From positions 1 through 8,562 of the forward strand of contig CAJTZB010000109.1 in the NCBI GenBank assembly GCA_910583815.1: a stretch of 8,562 nucleotides of DNA, read 5' to 3'. This DNA comes from an uncultured Lachnospiraceae bacterium (GTDB lineage Bacteria > Bacillota > Clostridia > Lachnospirales > Lachnospiraceae). The translations under genes were made by a program, and so were the position numbers. Of the stretch, positions 1 to 6,335 are shown piece by piece. Positions within the stretch are counted from its first letter, which is position 1. Each line of letters starts with the position of its first letter. The notes below the pieces were generated by a model that was not told the origin of the DNA, did no database searches, and worked only from the letters and a program-made list of their open reading frames with translations.

Positions 1-46
1 ACAGATATACATCAAGCATTCCATCTACGTTAAATTCTTCAGCCAT
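1..46 (-). CDS. cheA: Probable chemotaxis histidine kinase CheA, N-terminal fragment
   Basis: Only the first 15 codons lie in the window (MAEEFNVDGMLDVYL); the gene runs off the left edge. An ATG at 46 follows a strong ribosome site (AAGGAGAAGG) at the usual distance, 40 nt after the stop of the CheY-type gene, so it is the next gene of the same operon. The acidic start followed by 'MLDVYLFE'-type sequence resembles the opening helix of the CheA phosphotransfer domain in Clostridia, and the position after cheR, cheB and cheY fits. CheA would autophosphorylate in response to chemoreceptors and pass phosphate to CheY and CheB. The start and frame are well supported. The identity rests on 15 residues and context, so another small chemotaxis protein cannot be excluded. 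Confidence 0.6.
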   Translation of the reverse strand, partial: MAEEFNVDGMLDVYL

Positions 47-86
47 ATCCTTCTCCTTTCCCTTTTATTTTCACAAGAAAAATATA

Positions 87-479
87 TCATATCAGATTCA
101 GCTTTTTTAATGCCTGCTCAAATCTGGTCTGATCGATTGGCTTTCCGGAGTAAATCGTACACCCCAGGTCAAACGCCAGCTTTACATTCTGCTCCTCATT
201 GAGTGCGGTCGTCATAATTACCTTGACTTCCTTTTCCTTCGGAACATTCTTCTGCTTTTCCAAATTACGAATTCCTACAAGCGCCTGATAGCCGTCCATA
301 ACCGGCATCATAATGTCCAGACAAACTAAGTCGTAGGGTTCCTCTTCTTCAAGTGCCATGAGAAAAGCATCTACAGCCTCCATGCCATCTACTGTAACAT
401 CACATTCCCCATACTTTGACAAGAAACTTACCATAAATTTCCTTGTTGCATAATCGTCTTCAGCCAATAGAATTTTCAT
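87..479 (-). CDS. CheY-type single-domain response regulator
   Basis: A 130-residue stand-alone receiver domain, the usual CheY length, with no output domain. The acidic pocket is E7-D8-D9, the phosphoacceptor is D55 (LDIMMP), the switch threonine is T91 (TTA), the switch aromatic is Y110, and the conserved lysine is K113 (GKP). All residues needed for phosphorylation and CheY-like signal relay are therefore present. The loop before beta-4 is longer and more charged (about residues 72-85, rich in K and E) than in E. coli CheY. The ATG at 479 has an AAAGGAGG site that begins within the cheB stop region; the gap to cheB is 10 nt. It lies between cheB and the probable cheA, so it is the likely phosphoacceptor of that CheA, acting on the flagellar motor or as a phosphate sink. 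An accessory receiver serving the PAS kinase upstream is also possible, so no symbol is given. Confidence 0.93.
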   Translation of the reverse strand: MKILLAEDDYATRKFMVSFLSKYGECDVTVDGMEAVDAFLMALEEEEPYDLVCLDIMMPVMDGYQALVGIRNLEKQKNVPKEKEVKVIMTTALNEEQNVKLAFDLGCTIYSGKPIDQTRFEQALKKLNLI

Positions 480-489
480 AGCTCCTCCT

Positions 490-1521
490 TTACATTGTGC
501 TCAGCACAGAATACGTTCTTTTTGCAATATCATGCAGCTTCTCCTGATACTCCACTGCACCCAAGTCATATGCCACTTTCGGCATGCCATAGACCACGCA
601 GGTTGATTCATCCTGTCCGATGGTCCTTGCTCCCGCCTTTCTCATAGCAAGCAGACCTTTTGCACCATCTCCTCCCATACCGGTCAATATGATTCCTAAC
701 GCATTGGAACCTGCCACCTTAGCAACGGATTCAAATAATACGTCTACAGATGGGCAATGTCCATTTACTTTTGGCCCTGCTTTGACCTCCACCTGATACA
801 TTCCGTTTACCTTTACCAGATGCATATGTTTATCTCCTCCGGGAGCGATCAGCACCGTCCCAGGCAGAACCCTGTCTCCTGTCCTTGCTTCCTTGACCCG
901 TACCCTGCACTGGTCATCCAGCCTTCTTGCATACATCTCGGTAAATCCCGGAGGCATATGCTGTACAATAACAATCCCTGGCAAATCAGCGCCGTAGTCC
1001 TTTACGACAGAGAAAATAGCTTCTGTCCCTCCGGTAGATGCCCCGATCGCAATCACCAGTTCTTTTCCTCTGGAATTGAAGCTCTGTGGTTCGGATGGCG
1101 CTATTTTTCTTTTTATTGCACTGATTTTGGCAGTGGACGCAATTTTAATCTTCACCAGCAGCTCCGTGCGGATAAAGCTCTCAAGCTGCCCTCTGTCTGT
1201 AAGCGAAGGCTTTGCCACAAAATCCACAGCCCCGGCATTCATTGCGTCAAATACCTTGTCGGAAAGCGAACTAATGACAACAACCGGAAGAGGGTACTGC
1301 GGCATCAGTTTCCGCAAGAACTCTATTCCGTTCATACGAGGAAGTTCCACGTCCAAAGTCATGACATCCGGACGGTACTCCACAATCGCATCCCTTGCTT
1401 CATAAGGATCTTTTGCTGTGGCCACAACCTCAATGCCCGGATCCCTGCTTAGCCCCTGCACAAGCAATTCCCGGAATACCAGAGAATCTTCTACCACTAA
1501 AACTCTGATAGGGTGTATCAT
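490..1521 (-). CDS. cheB: Chemotaxis protein-glutamate methylesterase/glutaminase CheB
   Basis: CheB removes methyl groups from (and deamidates) chemoreceptor glutamates, resetting receptor sensitivity; CheA phosphorylation activates it. The 343 residues show the two expected parts. An N-terminal receiver (about 5-125) has E11-D12, phosphoacceptor D57 (TLDVELPRMNG), S84/S85 and K104. After a linker of about 25 residues comes the esterase domain (about 153-340) with the full catalytic triad: S162 (GASTGG), H188 (QHMPPGF) and D285 (GMGGDGAKG). Length and spacing match the family, so the enzyme should be active. The ATG at 1521 has an AGGAGGGG site that overlaps the TAG stop of cheR, 13 nt upstream, which suggests coupled translation with the opposing methyltransferase. 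It acts in the cytoplasm at receptor arrays; none of its receptor substrates is encoded in the window. Confidence 0.97.
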   Translation of the reverse strand: MIHPIRVLVVEDSLVFRELLVQGLSRDPGIEVVATAKDPYEARDAIVEYRPDVMTLDVELPRMNGIEFLRKLMPQYPLPVVVISSLSDKVFDAMNAGAVDFVAKPSLTDRGQLESFIRTELLVKIKIASTAKISAIKRKIAPSEPQSFNSRGKELVIAIGASTGGTEAIFSVVKDYGADLPGIVIVQHMPPGFTEMYARRLDDQCRVRVKEARTGDRVLPGTVLIAPGGDKHMHLVKVNGMYQVEVKAGPKVNGHCPSVDVLFESVAKVAGSNALGIILTGMGGDGAKGLLAMRKAGARTIGQDESTCVVYGMPKVAYDLGAVEYQEKLHDIAKRTYSVLSTM

Positions 1522-1534
1522 GAACTATCCCCTC

Positions 1535-2338
1535 CTACTTTCTGAAAATCGAAGGCCGTATCATCTGGAATGGAGTAGAAGTTCTGTCAAGCGTTTCTGT
1601 CATTCCAATAAACAGATACCCTCCCGGCTCCAAACAGTCATACACCTTCTGTACCAGCTCACACTTTGTTGGTGCATCAAAATATATCATAACATTTCGT
1701 AAAAATACAACATGCATTTTTTTCCTGAAAGGAAACGGTTCCATAAGGTTGAACTTCCGGAAAATCACCTCTTGTTTCAGTTCCTCTTTCACAACATAAT
1801 TATCATCTTCTGTCTTCTGGAAAAACCGTCTTTTCCATGCATCTGGTACACTTTTTAAATGATCGTCATTATAAACGCCTTCTATTGCGTGCTGCAGAGC
1901 CTGTGTGGAAATATCGGTCGCAAGTACCCTTGCATCCCACTCATGGGCAGCCATCCCAAGAAACTCCTTGATTACCATAGCTATCATATATGGTTCCTCA
2001 CCGGTAGAAGCCGCCCCGCACCATACACGCAAATCCTTAGATTTTTCTTCCTTTTTTGCTGCCCAGGGAAGTGCCACATCTTTAAAGAATTCAAAATGCT
2101 CAAATTCCCTCATGAAATATGTATGATTCGTAGTCAGAAAATTGACCAGCATCCGTTCCAGCTCTCCGCTGCTGTCTTGTTCCACATCATCCATATAAGC
2201 TGTAAAGCTGTTCCATCCACCGTTTTTTAAGTAATTTTCCAGCCTGCCGTTCATGATGACTTTCTTCTGGCTCATGTCAATTCCATACCTTTGTTTTAAA
2301 AAGGTGGCAATTCTTCTAAATTCTGCGTCCGTAATCAC
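1535..2338 (-). CDS. cheR: Chemotaxis protein-glutamate O-methyltransferase CheR
   Basis: CheR transfers methyl groups from S-adenosylmethionine to receptor glutamates, opposing CheB. The 267 residues have the family layout: an N-terminal helical domain (about 1-70), then a Rossmann-type methyltransferase domain. Visible motifs are the conserved arginine region NHTYFMRE (R77), the SAM loop at 105-117 (VWCGAASTGEEPY), the acidic SAM contact D142 (LATDIS) and the RNVMIYFD block near the C-terminus. In the SAM loop an alanine replaces the cysteine common in enterobacterial CheR; this should be tolerated. No C-terminal pentapeptide-tether subdomain or TPR extension is evident. The start is a GTG at 2338, preceded by AGGG seven bases upstream; the next in-frame Met is residue 22, inside the conserved N-terminal region, so GTG is preferred. 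A 68-nt gap separates it from the upstream regulator gene. Confidence 0.96.
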   Translation of the reverse strand: MITDAEFRRIATFLKQRYGIDMSQKKVIMNGRLENYLKNGGWNSFTAYMDDVEQDSSGELERMLVNFLTTNHTYFMREFEHFEFFKDVALPWAAKKEEKSKDLRVWCGAASTGEEPYMIAMVIKEFLGMAAHEWDARVLATDISTQALQHAIEGVYNDDHLKSVPDAWKRRFFQKTEDDNYVVKEELKQEVIFRKFNLMEPFPFRKKMHVVFLRNVMIYFDAPTKCELVQKVYDCLEPGGYLFIGMTETLDRTSTPFQMIRPSIFRK

Positions 2339-2406
2339 TGTTTATCCCTGCCTTCAAAATTTCTGATTTATTTTCCTAGTGAAGCGATGATTCAATCAGC
2401 ACTTTC

Positions 2407-3486
2407 CTAGCAAAGCTGGCGCGCTATCCTGCGGAAAATCTGAAAAATATCCGGATGGAATTTTTTTCCGGCTTCCGCGTCCATCAGCTGCAAAGCCTCT
2501 TCTTTAGAAAAACTCTTGCGATATGTCCTGTCTTCGGTTAATGCACAATAAACATCAACGACGGATACGATTTGTGCTGCTAAAGGAATCTCATCTTCCT
2601 TTAACTTTGCAGGGTATCCGCTTCCGTCCCAGTTTTCATGATGGCAATGAACCACATCAACAGAAGTCTGAATAAATTCATTCAGGTCACTGGTAACATA
2701 CAGGTCTTTTAAAAGCTTTGCGCCTATTTCTGTATGGCTCTGTACCAGCCTTCTCTCTTCTTCATCCAGTGCCGTTTCTTTTTGCAGCACATATCTTGGG
2801 ATTCCTATGTTCCCAATATCGCAAAGTGCCGCTGCAATCTCTACAATATCAATATAGGTGTCAGAGATGCGGTCAGCATACAATGGAGAAAACTGCATGC
2901 TCTGGGCCAGTTTTCTGCAGTTCTGGCTCACTCTCTCCATATGCCCGGTTTGGTAAAAAGAGTTTTCTGCCGCCATATGTGCCAATGCATACAGCACGTT
3001 CTTGCGTTCCTGCTCTATCTGTTTTACCTGTTCCTGGACAGAAATATGTAACCGTCTGTTGTTTTCACTAATTTCTAACGTTGCAGCATGGAGAGAAAGG
3101 TGAAGCTTCACTCTTGCCTGCACTACCTCAGGAATAAACGGCTTGACAATATAGTCGTTTCCTCCTAATGAAAATCCTTTTACAATATCCTCGGTTTCTC
3201 CGAATGCAGAGATAAAAATGACCGGGATATCCCTTGTCTGCACCTTCCCTTTTAAAATCCGGCACAGCTCATGGCCACCAAGTTCCGGCATGGAGACATC
3301 TGTAAGCACCAGTTCCGGATGAAAACGTTCCACACATTCCAGCGCCTGCACCCCATTTTCAGCCAATACCGGCTTATGACCCATCGCCTGAATGATTTCA
3401 CCTAAAATCACCCTGTTCGTTTCCACGTCGTCAACAATCAAAATTACAGCTTCGCGGCATTCCTTCGCTCCACTATCCATTTCCAT
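2407..3486 (-). CDS. Response regulator with degenerate HD-GYP domain
   Basis: This 359-residue protein has a receiver (about 13-130; D19-D20, phosphoacceptor D63, S93, K115), a helical linker (about 135-165) and an HD-GYP-type domain (about 165-345). HD-GYP domains hydrolyse cyclic di-GMP using a metal centre. Here several metal positions survive: H182, D223, H251, H282-H283 and D311, plus the GYP signature at 290-292 (WDGSGYP). The defining HD dyad, however, reads C222-D223, the following lysine is N226 (CDIGNIGIP against the usual HDIGKIGIP), and the second Asp of the DVYDAL motif is C314. Catalysis is therefore probably weak or lost, and the domain may instead sense c-di-GMP or bind a partner; that is inference. 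The chosen ATG has GGAGG six bases upstream and overlaps the kinase gene by 14 nt, so translation is probably coupled. A longer frame from a TTG at 3513 lacks such a site. The second in-frame ATG at 3480 is possible. Confidence 0.92.
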   Translation of the reverse strand: MEMDSGAKECREAVILIVDDVETNRVILGEIIQAMGHKPVLAENGVQALECVERFHPELVLTDVSMPELGGHELCRILKGKVQTRDIPVIFISAFGETEDIVKGFSLGGNDYIVKPFIPEVVQARVKLHLSLHAATLEISENNRRLHISVQEQVKQIEQERKNVLYALAHMAAENSFYQTGHMERVSQNCRKLAQSMQFSPLYADRISDTYIDIVEIAAALCDIGNIGIPRYVLQKETALDEEERRLVQSHTEIGAKLLKDLYVTSDLNEFIQTSVDVVHCHHENWDGSGYPAKLKEDEIPLAAQIVSVVDVYCALTEDRTYRKSFSKEEALQLMDAEAGKKFHPDIFQIFRRIARQLC

Positions 3487-4933
3487 CCTTTTCCTCCGCT
3501 TCCTGTTCCACAAGTGCTGTCAGCTGCTCTGCGCTCTCCAATGCCTTTTCGTAATTCTCTTTCTGGACTGCCATCTTCAGCCTTAGGATTCCTCTTGAAA
3601 CTTCCCTTGGGGCTTCTTCTGTCAGTTGCTTTATGGTTTCCATAAAATCCTCTGCTTTTTCCCAGTTTCCCATTTCAATGCAGAGAATCAATTTGGTTAA
3701 TGTCTTTTTAAGAAGTTCTTTATGCTCTGCAGTCCCATAAACCCTTTCTGGTGCTTCTTCCTGCTTCCTGAGTTCTGACAAAGACAGCGGATCTATGCCT
3801 TTTCTCTGCAAAAGCGGTACAGATACGGCATCTTCTTCGGAAACTGCATCACCGTCTGTCACCCAGATAGAAAATGCAAATGTTGTTCCCCTGTTCTTTT
3901 CGCTCTCTACACTGATACTGCCTCCCATCATTTCCACAAGCTGCTTGGAAATATTCAGCCCAAGGCCAGTGCCTCCGTAGGTTCTGGAAATAGATGCATC
4001 CACCTGTGAAAAACTTTGGAAGAGTTTATCATGGTCCTCTTTCTTAATGCCGATTCCGGTATCCATAACAAAGAAATATAATTCCACAGCATTCTCTACC
4101 TGTGCGGTCTTAATAATTTCAAGTGAAATTCTTCCCACATGGGTAAACTTCTGTGCGTTTGAGAGCAGATTGTTCAATATCTGAACAATTTTCAGTTCAT
4201 CCCCGATAATATATTCTGGTATTTCAGGAGAGATAGTTACAAAAAACTCCAGCCCCTTTTCCGTAATTCTGTTCTGATGATTTCCTTTTACATATTGAAT
4301 CATGTTGCGAAAATGAAACCTGCGTGCTTCCAGTACAAACTTTCCGGCTTCAAGTTTAGAAAAATCCAGAATATTATTGATCAGCCTGTTCATATCTCCA
4401 CAACAGCGTTCTACTAACTGCAGAGTCCTTCGTTTTTCTTCGTCTTCCTCCCTTGGTGTCAGTTCCTTTACATTTCCTAAAATTCCATTTACCGGCGTAC
4501 GGAGTTCGTGCGTTACATTGGCAACAAATTCAGACCTTACTTTCAGCGCGTCCTGTGCCTCCTGCTTTACCCGCTCCATTTCCTGTTTCAGGAATTCTTT
4601 CTCCAAAATGTCGTTCGCCATGCACAGATAGCCGCCGTATTCCTCTGCCCAGACTATCCTTGCTTCTACCGGGAAGCAGGTGAGGTTTTTCCGGTAAGCG
4701 GTGAGATTCTTCTGCTGGCTGCCAAACGGATATTCCGTAGAAAAGCCTTGCTCCGATTGTTTGAATTCATTTGGAAAGATAGCACTGATATGCCTGCCGC
4801 ACAGTTCCTTACCGTATTCCAGCTTATCTCTGGCGGCGGCATTGGCATAAAGAATTGTCCCTCCTGCATCAAACAAAAGGAACAGTTCCAAGGCATCCTC
4901 AACAGGTAATATCCCTACTCCAGCTTGGTTCAT
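3473..4933 (-). CDS. Soluble PAS-domain sensor histidine kinase
   Basis: A 486-residue kinase with no transmembrane segment or signal peptide, so it should sense a cytoplasmic cue or be recruited to a partner. An N-terminal PAS-like domain (about 12-110; LFDAGGTILYANAAA near 20-34) is followed by a short coiled coil (about 111-133). The HisKA domain has phosphoacceptor H142 (NVTHELRTPVNGIL), and the HATPase domain carries the N box (LLSNAQKFT), DTGIGI, a SFSQVD segment and GGTGLGL. Catalytic residues look intact. There is no attached receiver, although this sequence type often occurs in hybrid kinases. A C-terminal extension of about 100 residues is helical, charged and lacks an HPt-like AHTLKG motif; its role is unknown. 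Phosphate probably goes to the two adjacent receiver-HD-GYP proteins. The ATG at 4933 has GGAGGG four bases upstream; the longer frame from the ATG at 4993 has no such site and would run through a strong hairpin. Confidence 0.93.
   Translation of the reverse strand: MNQAGVGILPVEDALELFLLFDAGGTILYANAAARDKLEYGKELCGRHISAIFPNEFKQSEQGFSTEYPFGSQQKNLTAYRKNLTCFPVEARIVWAEEYGGYLCMANDILEKEFLKQEMERVKQEAQDALKVRSEFVANVTHELRTPVNGILGNVKELTPREEDEEKRRTLQLVERCCGDMNRLINNILDFSKLEAGKFVLEARRFHFRNMIQYVKGNHQNRITEKGLEFFVTISPEIPEYIIGDELKIVQILNNLLSNAQKFTHVGRISLEIIKTAQVENAVELYFFVMDTGIGIKKEDHDKLFQSFSQVDASISRTYGGTGLGLNISKQLVEMMGGSISVESEKNRGTTFAFSIWVTDGDAVSEEDAVSVPLLQRKGIDPLSLSELRKQEEAPERVYGTAEHKELLKKTLTKLILCIEMGNWEKAEDFMETIKQLTEEAPREVSRGILRLKMAVQKENYEKALESAEQLTALVEQEAEEKDGNG
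3493..3497 (-). promoter_or_regulatory. Ribosome binding site deciding the start of the degenerate HD-GYP regulator
   Basis: GGAGG on the minus strand lies six bases before the ATG at 3486, inside the 3' end of the kinase gene. It selects this ATG over the upstream TTG at 3513, which would place the site inside coding sequence, and over the ATG at 3480, where spacing would be 12 bases. Confidence 0.75.
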
Positions 4934-4937
4934 AATT

Positions 4938-4943
4938 CCCTCC
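4938..4943 (-). promoter_or_regulatory. Ribosome binding site deciding the kinase start
   Basis: GGAGGG on the minus strand lies four bases before the ATG at 4933. The alternative ATG at 4993 is preceded only by an A-rich sequence with no purine-rich match at the right distance, so the protein is called 20 residues shorter than the longest frame. Confidence 0.7.
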
Positions 4944-4954
4944 ACATACAGACG

Positions 4955-4987
4955 GGGCAGCCTAAATACAACAGTCTTTAGCTGCCC
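4955..4987 (-). promoter_or_regulatory. Strong intercistronic hairpin between HD-GYP regulator and kinase
   Basis: On the minus strand GGGCAGC-TAAA pairs with TTTA-(G)-GCTGCCC: 11 base pairs, one bulged base and a 10-base loop. It fills most of the 72-nt gap between the stop at 5006 and the kinase ATG at 4933 and ends 11 bases before the kinase ribosome site. No U-run follows, so it is not an intrinsic terminator. A role in mRNA processing, stability or setting relative expression of the two genes is inferred. Confidence 0.6.
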
Positions 4988-5005
4988 TGCCATCTGTTCT
5001 GGCTT

Positions 5006-6088
5006 TTATACAAAACTAAACATTTTTACTACTTCTACAATATCAAAGAAATCTGCTTTTGCAAGCCTAAAGCATTCCAGTATATCCGGAGAAAACTGGC
5101 CACATTCCCCATCTTCGATCATTTTGCATGCTATGTCGTGGGAGCAGGCGTCTTTGTATACCCTTTTGCTGACCAACGCATCATAAACATCCACAATGGA
5201 AACTACCTGCGCACTGATTGGAATCTCGTCTCCTGCCAAGTGGTCCGGATAACCGTTTCCGTCCCATCTTTCGTGATGGTAGCGGCAGATTTCATAGCAG
5301 TAACGGTAGAATTCATCGCTTTGGCCGTTCCTGAATTTTTCAAGCAGGTCACAGCCTATGATTGTATGTGTCTTCATAAGCTCGAATTCTTCTTCTGTCA
5401 GCCTGCCAGGTTTTAACAGGACAGCGTCCGGAATTCCAATTTTACCTATATCATGAAGTGCTGCTGCTCTGGCAATTTCATCAATCTGAACAGGCGTAAT
5501 TCCGTATTTTGGAAAATACTTTGCTAAGTACTTAAGCAGGATTCTGGTAAAATATTTCAGCCTGCGGATATGTTCTCCTGTTTCAGAATTTCGGAACTCT
5601 ACGACAGAGCCGAGCGTTTCAATCATGAATTCGTTATTTTCCCTGATTTTCTTTTCTTTTGCTCTTAACTCTTCTTCCTGTTCTTTTAAGTGCTGCTCCA
5701 TATAGAGCTTGTTCTGATACAGCTCAATAATATTTTTTGCTCTCTTTTGTACAATGTCAGGATAGAACGGCTTGTGGATAACATCTGCTATGCCGTATTC
5801 ATATGCCGTGCCTTCACTGCTGCGGATGGTTTCTCCGGTAATCATAATAACCGGAATACGCTCGATGCGCTCTGACTGTTTCAGATACTCCAACACATCA
5901 AAGCCGTCCTTTATAGGCATAACAACGTCCAGCAGAATCAGCACAAAATTCGGATTTTCTTCAATGCGGTCCATTGCCTCCTGTCCGTTTGCGGCCTGTA
6001 CAGTGTCATATTCTTCCTGAAACATGCCTTCCAATATGGTTCTGTTGACCTCTTCGTCATCTACGATTAATATTCGCTGTCTGTCCAT
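5006..6088 (-). CDS. Response regulator with intact HD-GYP cyclic di-GMP phosphodiesterase domain
   Basis: The 360-residue protein has a receiver (about 4-118; D10-D11, phosphoacceptor D54, T84, K106), a charged coiled coil (about 122-152) and a canonical HD-GYP domain (about 153-345). Metal and active-site residues are all visible: E169 and H173 (ETGEH), H212-D213 with K216 (HDIGKIGIPD), H241, H271-H272 (HHERWDGNGYP, GYP at 279-281), and D300/D303 (DVYDAL). Family knowledge predicts hydrolysis of c-di-GMP to pGpG or GMP, controlled by phosphorylation of D54, probably by the kinase encoded next. Lowering c-di-GMP normally favours motility, which fits the chemotaxis genes downstream. It is the first gene of the operon. 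The ATG at 6088 begins exactly where the receiver does (MDRQRILIVDDE). Its best ribosome site, AAAGGAG, is 13 bases away, longer than ideal. The frame stays open to a TTG at 6205, but that stretch is a folded leader. Confidence 0.95.
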   Translation of the reverse strand: MDRQRILIVDDEEVNRTILEGMFQEEYDTVQAANGQEAMDRIEENPNFVLILLDVVMPIKDGFDVLEYLKQSERIERIPVIMITGETIRSSEGTAYEYGIADVIHKPFYPDIVQKRAKNIIELYQNKLYMEQHLKEQEEELRAKEKKIRENNEFMIETLGSVVEFRNSETGEHIRRLKYFTRILLKYLAKYFPKYGITPVQIDEIARAAALHDIGKIGIPDAVLLKPGRLTEEEFELMKTHTIIGCDLLEKFRNGQSDEFYRYCYEICRYHHERWDGNGYPDHLAGDEIPISAQVVSIVDVYDALVSKRVYKDACSHDIACKMIEDGECGQFSPDILECFRLAKADFFDIVEVVKMFSFV

Positions 6089-6214
6089 TTTCAGTACTAT
6101 GCTCCTTTCAAAAACCAGGAGACTTTGTGCATAGCACAAATCTCCGGCTGAAAATTTGGGATTTCCAGCCTTCTTTTTGCAAGTCCCTTGCAGTCTTTTT
6201 ATCAATAATTAGTC
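6089..6214 (-). promoter_or_regulatory. Structured 5' leader of the signalling operon (three hairpins)
   Basis: Between the expected transcript start (about 6214) and the ATG lie three hairpins on the minus strand. H1 (6178-6192) is TGCAAG-GGA-CTTGCA. H2 (6146-6170) is a 9-bp stem with one mismatch, GGCTGGAAAT against ATTTTCAGCC, around a CCCAA loop. H3 (6118-6145) is GGAGA-TTTGTGC-TAT-GCACAAA-(G)-TCTCC. The GGGA around the H1 loop is complementary to UCCC at the H2 loop, so a loop-loop contact is possible. CTCCT at the end of H3 can alternatively pair with the AGGAG ribosome site at 6102-6106. This arrangement suggests a cis-regulatory RNA (riboswitch, protein-bound leader or attenuator). 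I do not recognise a known class; it does not show the conserved core of the c-di-GMP-I riboswitch. The hairpins are seen directly; the regulatory role is inferred. Confidence 0.55.
6110..6145 (-). terminator. Terminator-like hairpin H3 in the operon leader
   Basis: A 12-bp stem with one bulged G and a TAT loop is followed after TGG by five T residues (6110-6114), just before the ribosome site of the first gene. This resembles an intrinsic terminator used for attenuation. The short and interrupted U-run makes efficient termination uncertain. Confidence 0.4.
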
Positions 6215-6220
6215 TTTTTT

Positions 6221-6249
6221 ATAGTATCATTTATTTAGGGCATTGTCAA
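6221..6249 (-). promoter_or_regulatory. Vegetative promoter of the HD-GYP/kinase/chemotaxis operon
   Basis: On the minus strand, a perfect -35 TTGACA (6244-6249) is followed by exactly 17 bases and a -10 TACTAT (6221-6226, five of six matches to TATAAT). Predicted start of transcription is near 6214, giving a leader of about 125 nt. No other comparably strong minus-strand promoter was found before cheA, so the seven genes are probably one transcript. Confidence 0.82.
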
Positions 6250-6260
6250 CCTGAAATCCA

Positions 6261-6289
6261 TTGACAATCCTGCAAAAACGGAATATAAT
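6261..6289 (+). promoter_or_regulatory. Perfect consensus promoter of the HPt gene
   Basis: TTGACA (6261-6266), 17 bases, TATAAT (6284-6289): an exact match to the housekeeping sigma consensus. The start site would be near 6296, about 40 nt before the HPt ATG. Its -35 is separated from the opposing -35 by only 11 bp, so the two RNA polymerases would compete or be regulated together. Confidence 0.87.
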
Positions 6290-6335
6290 AAAACTGCTTG
6301 TTGTTTTAAATACAGCACAGAAATGGGGAACGAAA

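Noticed and set aside
757..1452. Long open frame on the plus strand opposite cheB (about 231 codons)
   Set aside because: It is wholly antisense to a gene with a complete catalytic triad, its product is rich in Cys, His and Trp with no recognisable domain, and it lacks a ribosome site.
2372..2410. TTTCCTAG repeated 31 bp apart between the degenerate regulator and cheR, and again near 6750
   Set aside because: An 8-base AT-rich word is expected by chance, one copy overlaps the stop codon, and no symmetry or promoter context supports a binding site.
3487..3513. Extension of the degenerate HD-GYP regulator to a TTG at 3513
   Set aside because: It would make the GGAGG ribosome site part of the coding sequence, and the added residues are low-complexity basic ones outside the receiver fold.
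6089..6205. Extension of the intact HD-GYP regulator by 39 codons to a TTG at 6205
   Set aside because: No ribosome site precedes the TTG, the stretch folds into three hairpins, and the receiver domain begins exactly at the ATG at 6088.
6089..6214. c-di-GMP-I (GEMM) riboswitch in the HD-GYP leader
   Set aside because: Although the downstream gene makes it attractive, I could not find the conserved two-helix core with its GNRA loop and receptor; the hairpins and loops present are different.
6261..6335. Extension of the HPt frame to a TTG at 6261
   Set aside because: The codon lies in the -35 box of its own promoter, so it would not be transcribed.
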